Shown here piece after piece: positions 56,826-64,000 of a stretch of 64,000 nt of DNA. A program made the translations under genes and the position numbers. Under the pieces are notes generated by a model. The model made no database searches, was not told the DNA's origin, and was given only the letters and a program-made list of their open reading frames with translations. Source of the DNA: Siphonodentalium dalli (taxonomy: Eukaryota > Mollusca > Scaphopoda > Gadilida > Siphonodentaliidae). The DNA lies in NCBI GenBank assembly GCA_032622095.1, contig CP136069.1, forward strand, positions 109,580,278 to 109,644,277. The letters are read 5' to 3'. Position 1 is the first letter of the stretch, and every line of letters starts with the position of its first letter.

Positions 56826-59631
56826 CCGTAATCGTATATGGGTGCACCGAATAGACATACTTCCAAGAATCAAAACAACAGTACCTGAGCTTATTCTGAT
56901 TTGCCATGTTCAGCATTATCTGGGCCAGCATTCGTTTCTTCATCACATTAATCTATCTCATTCACACCAACACAGTTTTCTACAATTCTTGGCAGAAGGG
57001 TCCCACTAATCGAAATGTTTCAAAGAACACATATGCCGGTGTCAAACTCACGCGTTTGTCTCGAAATATGGGAATTCTTATCCTTATTCTTGACGAGCTT
57101 CATTCGTGGTAGCTTATGGTATGATTCAGACACTACATACGGGGTCTGATCGTCACATTGTGTGATAAACTAGAAAGTTATGCGGTCGATGCGTACAATA
57201 GCTTTCAGAAGGACGTCTCTATCTGCGTATTTTTCAGATTTGGTAACTTAATATGGATACCAATATGGTGATCTACCCAATCCAGCCACTTATCAATATA
57301 TGATTCATCAATTCACATATTCACATACTGACGTAGCCGGATATCTTCTGTATATGGCTTCGAATTTCTGAAAGCCTAACATTTGACGGGTGCCTTTCTG
57401 CTAAGGCGTAGAAGACCATAATGCTTAATATACTTTCACTTCTTGACCGTGATAATAAGAACAGTCCTTGTGGCTTCCAGCAATCTTCTCACCGTACAGA
57501 TCCAAGCAGATAATAGCAATACACAATCATGGTGGCATCCAGCAATCGTCTCACCGTACATATCCAAGCAGATAATAACAATACATATGGTGCTAGTTTG
57601 TGGGCAAGTGTCATGGTAGTGGAATGAAATTGAACCATGACTGCACTGCCCCTTCTTTGGGTATGTTTTAGATTTAGACATGATCTCATGTAGCTTTGCT
57701 TCCCTTATATGCTAAGATTGTATCTTCCAATCCATTTGGAAGCCGTTCTTAATCAATTAGACCAGGCTTGTGCCATTGGCTACTACTATATAAGCCCCAC
57801 CCATAATGGAATGTAGTCTTGAAGACGATGCATTTGATAGTTGATGTCATACTCACGACGGGTGATGGTCGGTGTGGTTCAAGAAAGTACAATGCCGTCA
57901 CCACAAGGGTGAAATATTTAATCGAAAAACATCTAGGGGATTGTTGAGACCTTGCATTAAGTTTAACCTACGTTGGATACACCAATTTATTTATTGGTAA
58001 CATCGCCATTCAAAGCCATTGTCCTGCATGCGACATACTAACTACTATATTCTACAGTTATATACTATAAAGCTATATGATCATAAAGGTTAAGTTCACC
58101 AATGTCATTATCCATTCCCATCGATCTATAGATTGTTCTCACAAATGCATCACAGTTCCTTGGAAAATACCGCCCATATACTGACACTAGTATTGAGAGA
58201 GGATAACAACAACGCATACCTTCATTCCATAAAGACACCATTTAGGCCATAGACTCTTCTGGGGAGGATAGGATAGTATTATCCAGACAAAATTACATGT
58301 ATGGTCAAGTTGATTAAGAACGGCCTTGAAACGGATATGGAAACACAAATCTTACCACACCAAAAGCACCAACACACATGACATTCTATATCTGAAACAT
58401 GCACCTGATGTGGGGGTGTATGCCGTGGCCCATTTCATTCCCACTGTCATGGCGCTTGTCTACAAACTAGCACCGCGAGTATTGTTCTTCTCTGCTAACG
58501 AGACGTATGCGGGACATTACAAAGTTGCTTAGGATCATGATCAAGAAGTGTGGGTAGTCGGTACATTATGGTCTTCTCTGTAGCATATATGCATGTGTCC
58601 AAGATAATGAGACAGCTAGCTACCTTTGAAACACTGCCGAAGTTGTCCACGTATGCCAATACGTTCGCTAACTTTGTGAGTTGAACCATCTATTGAGAAA
58701 TGACTCGTTAGCTGGGAAGTTCGCTAGGTGTACATGTGGTTATCCACATGGGATATGAGAAACACACACATGGAGATGACCTGTAAGCTTGTATACTTAT
58801 AGACCATATGCCTTTCTAGTTCAAGATGACGACCAAATCCTATATTTCGCAGGTATTTAACATCTTAAGCTTTACACCGGAAAATTAATTGCTTGAAACG
58901 TTATGATAAGAGGGACCCTACTCCCAGGAAGTGTTGAATACTTTGCCGGTGTGAGCGACCTAGATTGAAAAGAAATGGAAACTGGTCCAGATCATTAAGA
59001 ACGTGGCAAATCATAATCTGTTATCAGGTAATTGTTCTAATATGGCTATTCGGAACAACCTACGGTTACGGCCATTATCGGCTCGAAGTGTCGAATGGAT
59101 TTCGAAATGCCACATTGCGATTTTAATTGCTGGTTTTCGTACTTCCAGAAGGATGCGAGCATTTTTATGCATTTTGATACGTTTTAAGTTGAACTAATAA
59201 GTGGTTTGTGTATAGTTTCATCCATACATATTGATATTATGATTTCTTTTCAATCTCTGGCTCCAGTTTAGCTGCCATATTAACCTTGAGTACCAACACC
59301 AATAGCCAAACTCGAATCAATACTTCATATCAATTTTCCATATCAACATGTAATGGTGGGTAGAATTCGCGAAACAATAACGCACATCGTAAGAAAGTAA
59401 AGGAATGTTGGCGAGTCGGTCGCCATTTTGGCCACCTTCTCATATTTGGAAAACTATTTCTTGCATGGGATGTAAGGTAATCACTTCATCACAGTATTTC
59501 CAACTCAGCTGTGAGCATGGGTAGAGTTGTCTTGACAATAATGCCCAATGATGTGAATATGAGAGATTTTCGGTGATTTTCTAAATCTGTCCACCATTGT
59601 GGGCGCCATTTTGGATTTGGGCGACTTTTAT
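56826..59631. other. Spacer between inverted-repeat arms
   Basis: No confident gene was found. A ~100-bp 'gtacggtgagac.attgctgga.gccac' unit is tandemly repeated at about 57465-57590. A segment near 57590-57640 resembles, in inverse, 58410-58490 (both translate to a '.LA.KLAP.VL..SA' string). A further ~160-bp module of the arm type lies at 59480-59640. Confidence 0.4.
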
Positions 59632-60112
59632 TTGGATGCAATATAAGCACAGTTCTTCGACTCAGCGTTACAAACTCACAATATGTGTGGAGTTGTCGTG
59701 ACAATAACTGTCATGATGTTGAAATCAGCGAGCGATTTTCGGCAATTTTTCTATTTCTGGTGGCCATTTTGGACGCCATCTTGGTTTTGGGTGAATATTT
59801 CTCAACTCAGGTATAAGGGGAACTCAGGTATAAGGGGAATCGAGTATCTCCTGAACATATATACGCGTGGGTTTTGTTGTGATAGCAATAACATTCATTG
59901 ATTCGAAACAGTCATTGCGTTATTAGCGTCGTTTTGGCTTTGACCGAATTATGCCGGCATTTGGGAAAACGTGATATCGGACAAAAAATTCCAGCAAGGA
60001 ATGCATATTATCCCCATGTGTTCGCCAATAATTCTTCTATACGATAAATTTATAAATCTCGTCAAGGAGCCAATATTTTTAAACAATGACAAACGAAAGG
60101 TGGTGAAATGAT
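59632..60112 (-). repeat. Large inverted repeat, right arm
   Basis: This is the partner of 56346-56825. It carries a 16-bp tandem duplication of 'aactcaggtataaggggaa' (about 59806-59840) that the left arm lacks. The PIN/NYN-like pseudogene starts within 20 bp of its outer end. Confidence 0.85.
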
Positions 60113-60130
60113 GCTCATGTGAATCAAGAT

Positions 60131-61040
60131 ATCATTCTCTCAAACGAGAACAATAAGAGTCAGTTTATTGATTTGCTGAATCAACTGCTCAATGCAGATG
60201 GACAAACAATATACAAGAGTACAGGAGACGCGGACACATTGATAGTTGCCTCTGTCATTGAACACGCATGACATTCCAACAAGAGAATGTGATTTGCAGA
60301 TGAGATCAATATACTGGTTCTATTGATGTATCAATGGACATCAGATATGGAAGACGTGTACTTCCTTTCAGAAGCACGAAAAACAAGAAAAAGAGACATT
60401 ACACTATGGAAATTTTTCGAAATCGTGAATAAGGCAGGTGATGCCAGAACAAAAAACTTTCTGTTTCTGAATGCGTGATTAAGTTGTGACACCACTTTTT
60501 TGGTGCATAGTAAAACTGAGAACTAGCAAGAATCGGTTGACTTTCGGCATGCATCACTAAGCACATGCATAATATCGAAGCAACCCAATGTGAAATAGGA
60601 AAATTAGGTATAAAACTGTCATTATGTACGGTGGAAAGTTGGAAGAAAATTTTAATACTAGTACTCTACATTATGCTAAATTTATGGAAATGGTTTCATC
60701 GAGCAAAGGAACGATCGATCGTCAGAAACTCTCACCAACAGAAAGGGCGGCTTATTCCACAGTCTGAGTGTTCACCTACACGTAATGATTTGGAAAGATC
60801 TTCAAAAAGATGTGTTGCCCCTTTGGGAATGGGGATGGAAGGTTGGTTTATCAGAACTCGTCCCAATTATGAGTGACCAGGATGGAGCACCTTGTGAACT
60901 TATGAAGTTCGTTTGTTGCTAATGCAAGTTGTCGTCCAAGAATCCATGTGTTTATGTCGCAAAAATGGACTAAAATGTGTTGTTGCATGTTGAGATTGTC
61001 GCAGAGAAGGCTGCAGAGGAAATTAGACTGTCTTGACATT
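60131..61040 (+). pseudogene. C-terminal relic of a PIN/NYN-like invertebrate family
   Basis: One plus-strand frame reads FIDLLNQLLNADGQTIY, GDADTLIVASVIEHA, then (after TGA 60269-60271 and TGA 60287-60289) ADEINILVLLMYQW, DVYFLSEARKT and FLFLNA-stop-LSCDTTF (TGA 60476-60478 where Trp is expected). Further on, in shifted frames, are TERAAY, LPLWEWGWKVGLSELVP and a Cys-rich end (CRKNGLKCVVAC, DCRREGC). GDADxLIV and DxxxLVLL are the acidic motifs of a PIN/NYN-like nuclease fold. The order matches the C-terminal half of the family seen at 49150-49733. It is dead by several stops and frameshifts. Confidence 0.6.
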
Positions 61041-62065
61041 GCTGAAGATGATAACTGAGTAAATTATGGTTTTCTTGTATGTTGTTCAAGTTGTTTCGCA
61101 GAGACTAAGTGTGGCTATTGGACATGTTAATGGGAGAATGTCTAAAAAAGACATAAGCTTGAAATTTTCAAATTTCCGAAATTCGGCCGCCATATTAGCA
61201 TCCATCAATCACCTTTGGTAACCACATTATATTTATGTATCGTCTGTCCCACGTTAAGTCAATATAGCTTCCGTTTTGGCTGGACAGTTTCCATAAAAAC
61301 CGGAGTTCGTGTGCTAATGGACACCGACTCGAAATATCACCCTTTGGCCACCATCTTGAACGCCATCTGGTATCCTGACTGCTTGTACTATTTTTTTGTA
61401 AATTTTGGATATGGTGGTCCTGGTTCCTTTCTGCATCAAATAATATCAAAACTAAATGTATTGAAATGACAGATATCAATATTAATATAAATCTCCCACG
61501 ACCACACTAGTAGCCCATGCTAACGGATTGAAATTTTTGCATTATATACCAGTATATGGGTTATTTCCTGTAGAGCCACCAAAGACAAATAGTGTGCCTG
61601 GATCCAAAACAAGGTTCACAATCTACTGTGTGCCCACTTTTTACAAAATCAAAGAACTGCCTACATGTACATATAACAAGCTTGACAGAAATCAGAGTAG
61701 GAACTCTACAAAATTGACACACAAAATGAAAATTTGTGGCAACCGGAGTGAACATCTGATACACGGTCTGCTAGTATTATCAAACAATGATCTATGCTCA
61801 GTGTTGAGTTTCCACTGTGTGAAGTTACTTACATCATTCCCATGTGCCTCATTAGAACTAAGGTGATTGTGATCTTAATGTAGAACAGCACACAGAAGTC
61901 AATAAGCTCAGCTGCAACCCTCCGCCACAACTTAGGAATAAAAAATTCTCTCCCTGTAAAGATGTAATGTACAACATATCACTTACATGTAGCAAATTAT
62001 AGTCTTGATTGACAGCCGTCTTGTTCTAAGTATGCTTGGTTGGAGTCAGGTCCGTCCTGGTTAGT
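61041..62065. other. Region without recognisable genes
   Basis: A 112-codon frame at 61528-61866 (plus) has no recognisable motif. 'cggccgccatattagcatccatc' near 61185 is an arm-type module fragment. Nothing else is supported. Confidence 0.3.
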
Positions 62066-62069
62066 AGCA

Positions 62070-62125
62070 AATATCAATGAAAGTGTCAATGACACTGTAG
62101 CTAAACTTGGGGAGGTGTTATTTTT
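62070..62125 (+). repeat. F2 5' end, isolated
   Basis: 'atgaaagtgtcaatgacact' then GTAGCTAAACTTGG is the F2 5' hairpin and arm with no modules after it. Confidence 0.6.
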
Positions 62126-62637
62126 ATATCATAAACTACTACTATAATTAAATTACCTGATATGTTCGATTTCTATTCTGAGCTACCGGATTTACACCAT
62201 GGTTTGTTCCGCTTTCTGTATTCCGTATTTTGTAAACCGAAAATCAAAAGCACATCATAACTTCCCTAATAATTGCATTATATTCTGCGGTGTCCTACAG
62301 GCTGGACAGAAGAAACTAATCACTCTACCCCTTGCAAACATAAAAGAAAGACTACAGTAATGCCCTAAATAATTGACTCCTTAACCACAGCAGAATTATG
62401 TGTAACTTTTCAGGATTTAGTCGGAAATATGGCTTGTTGAAATTCATCGGAAAGCTCTCAGTACCGTATTTAGGGCACTACTGTAAATATGAACTTTTAG
62501 GAGAAGAATTACACGGAGAAATCTAAAATATCTTGGTTCCAAGATCAGCCAAATTCTTGAATTGCAGCTGAAAAACAATGCTGACTAAACAGCAAGGAGA
62601 CTTCCTGCGAGTAGCGTAGTACTAGTATGCAGTGCTA
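62126..62637. other. Unassigned spacer
   Basis: The segment contains a diffuse inverted similarity around 62340-62490 ('actacagtaatgccctaaat' / 'tagggcactactgtaaat'). This suggests a small decayed MITE, but no target duplication was confirmed. Confidence 0.35.
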
Positions 62638-62646
62638 AGACAAACT

Positions 62647-62723
62647 CAGTCTGATTAAAACCATACTCAGACTCTAAAAGATACTGTATCTTTTAGAGTC
62701 TGAGTATGGTTTTAATCAGACTG
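62647..62723. mobile_element. 77-bp foldback MITE with 9-bp target duplication
   Basis: Perfect 37-bp terminal inverted repeats (62647-62683 and 62687-62723) flank only three bases (CTG). The ends are CAGTCTG and CAGACTG. AGACAAACT is duplicated on both sides (62638-62646 and 62724-62732). Long TIRs and a 9-bp duplication are typical of Mutator-like MITEs. Alternatively it could be a template-switch hairpin. Confidence 0.8.
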
Positions 62724-62732
62724 AGACAAACT

Positions 62733-63317
62733 CTAATTGTCATGTTGGTAATGAGACGATGCATGCAGTGCAAGAACACATCACATTCCGATGATGATGT
62801 GATTAGCATTATGGTAAAGTCAGAGAGTGAGTTTATCACTGAACCAAAAAAGGGCAGACTCTGTGCCTAAAGATGTACCAAATAACTCAGATCAAACAAG
62901 CACGCATTATATTCTTACACAATTATTACATATATTATGTGTAGTTAATTTCTGGTTGTGCATGCCCTTTCATGTGGGGACTATGATGCTCTTTTATGCC
63001 ATTTATTCAGTTTTATTATTTGTAGGCAGTCAAAACACATAACCACATTGAATCCGTTTGCATATTACTTATAGGTATATACTTTAACAAAGTGTTGTCA
63101 CCAATGCTGTTTTTCTTTATTTATAAATATAATCAGGTTCCAGGTTCCAGGTTCCAGGTTTGCAAGACCCGGTATGATTCTTATTTTGATGTTAGCAAGG
63201 AAACCAAGACCCGAAAGATGGTATCTTTTAGCCCTGTATAGGTTTTAGTTAACGCTTATTTCATGTTTCGACCATTTAGTTAGATTGGCAGCATTAATTA
63301 TCGGATTGTTTTCGAAA
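62733..63317. other. Unassigned spacer with a heptamer repeat
   Basis: It contains (CAGGTTC)x3.9 at 63134-63160. No gene is supported. Confidence 0.4.
63134..63160 (+). repeat. CAGGTTC heptanucleotide repeat
   Basis: Three exact units and six bases of a fourth are present. Confidence 0.92.
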
Positions 63318-63853
63318 ACAAGACAGTCAATGACTGTGGGGTCGCTCACCAGACTGCAAAGACTGATAAGACTGGGACTCTGGAGACTACAACAGTCAGA
63401 ACTTTTCATAAACACTTTAAAAGAAGTAGATCTAAACAGGATATGTGGCTAGAGAGACTTCACGTATGTAGATTGGTGAAAATCCACCTTGAAATTACCA
63501 ACTGTACACTACTGATCACCCCCTCCTCCAGCTCAACAAGTCCCCTCCCGATCGGGCTCCAGACTCCGAAGTTTTAGGTTGGAAATTCACAACCGACACC
63601 ACAAACTTTCTTAATTGTTGGAAATTTCCAATCTCACAAGCGCCTTTTTTAGACATGTTTGAAGCCCAATTATCCATGGACCCAAAAACCATACATGTAT
63701 GTCTGATTGATCAGTCAGGTGGTTCCAAGGTAGATGTTTTAATGAATTTGGTATTTCAATGATTTTATTAGACACAAAAGTGTTAAACTCCCCATAGCCC
63801 CGCCATTTATTGACAGGTTGACCTCATTTTAACAAATCTGAATCTCAGTCACT
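63318..63853 (+). mobile_element. F1 element, copy E, 5' part
   Basis: It starts ACAAGACAGTCAATGACTGT and follows copies C and D up to 'aatctcagtcact' at 63853. At that point the F1 text stops abruptly and unrelated inverted-repeat DNA begins. The rest of the copy may lie beyond the right edge. Confidence 0.85.
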
Positions 63854-64000
63854 GGGACCTTGTCAAATTGCAAGCGGTAAATCCGCCGGAGAGCGGAGTA
63901 TTTTTCTCCGCTCTCCGCTAAAAACTCCCGTCCCCGCTTGTGAAATTGCAACGCACATCGGAGTTTTTTCTCCCCTGTAAACTCCGGTGGTCATTACGTC
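63854..64000. mobile_element. Insertion into F1 copy E, left end only
   Basis: The F1 sequence is broken by GGGACCTTGTCAAATTGC and a GC-rich hairpin, GGAGAGCGGAG / CTCCGCTCTCC (63888-63898 and 63906-63916). An inverse echo follows ('aagcgg' near 63872 against 'ccgcttgtgaaattgc' near 63935). This looks like the left end of an inverted-repeat transposon cut by the window edge. Confidence 0.5.

Noticed and set aside
61528-61866. 112-codon plus-strand frame
   Set aside because: It has an ATG and moderate length but no recognisable motif, and no repeat or splice support.

Overview
This is an AT-rich stretch of metazoan nuclear DNA, very probably from a marine mollusc and most likely a bivalve. 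The evidence is spliced gene relics with GT-AG introns, several kinds of eukaryotic transposon, no operon-like coding, and a dominant class of modular repeats resembling the 'pearl' (Helentron-associated) elements of bivalves. The species cannot be named from sequence alone. No intact host gene was found. Everything recognisable as coding is a transposon or a broken copy of a family that is multi-copy in marine invertebrates.

Most of the window is built from six families of non-autonomous elements, named F1-F6 here. The 5' ends I could locate carry a short hairpin, which in F1, F3, F4, F5 and F6 follows an AACAAGAG-like octamer, and then a short arm. The body consists of ~160-175 bp tandem modules. 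The 3' end is a GGAC-rich tetranucleotide tract, a terminal hairpin that repeats the 5' arm in inverse, and TAAAA. F1 is present five times: 2698-4778, 21263-24987, 27931-31978, 50138-53508 and 63318-63853. F2 is scattered throughout. F3 lies at 5222-6178 and 6890-7250, F4 at 45036-47203, F5 at 20232-25000 and F6 at 27275-32422. Nesting is extensive: a hAT element sits inside an F1 copy, which sits inside the terminal hairpin loop of an F5 copy.

Other mobile elements are: a head-to-tail series of four Helitron-like units (8109-10941); a hAT element with an 8-bp target duplication and leftover transposase exons (12155-13535); a second hAT-like MITE (22246-23005); a solo hAT terminus (25471-25645); a 77-bp foldback element with a 9-bp target duplication (62647-62723); a nearly complete LINE with endonuclease and reverse transcriptase (about 39420-43055) whose reading frame is broken by a 64-bp double palindrome; and three decayed LINE/RT pieces (1-279, 15230-15780, 34745-35600).

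Broken gene copies are: a minus-strand four-exon SWIM zinc-finger gene of the YqaJ-associated type (37410-39316), with splice sites still readable but carrying two nonsense codons and frameshifts; N-terminal and C-terminal relics of a large PIN/NYN-like family, 10 kb apart (49150-49733 and 60131-61040); and a THAP-domain exon with stops (54070-54243). A pair of ~480-bp inverted repeats (56346-56825 and 59632-60112) flanks 2.8 kb of unrecognised DNA. About a third of the window, notably 15.8-19.7, 32.4-34.7 and 35.6-37.4 kb, shows nothing I can identify.
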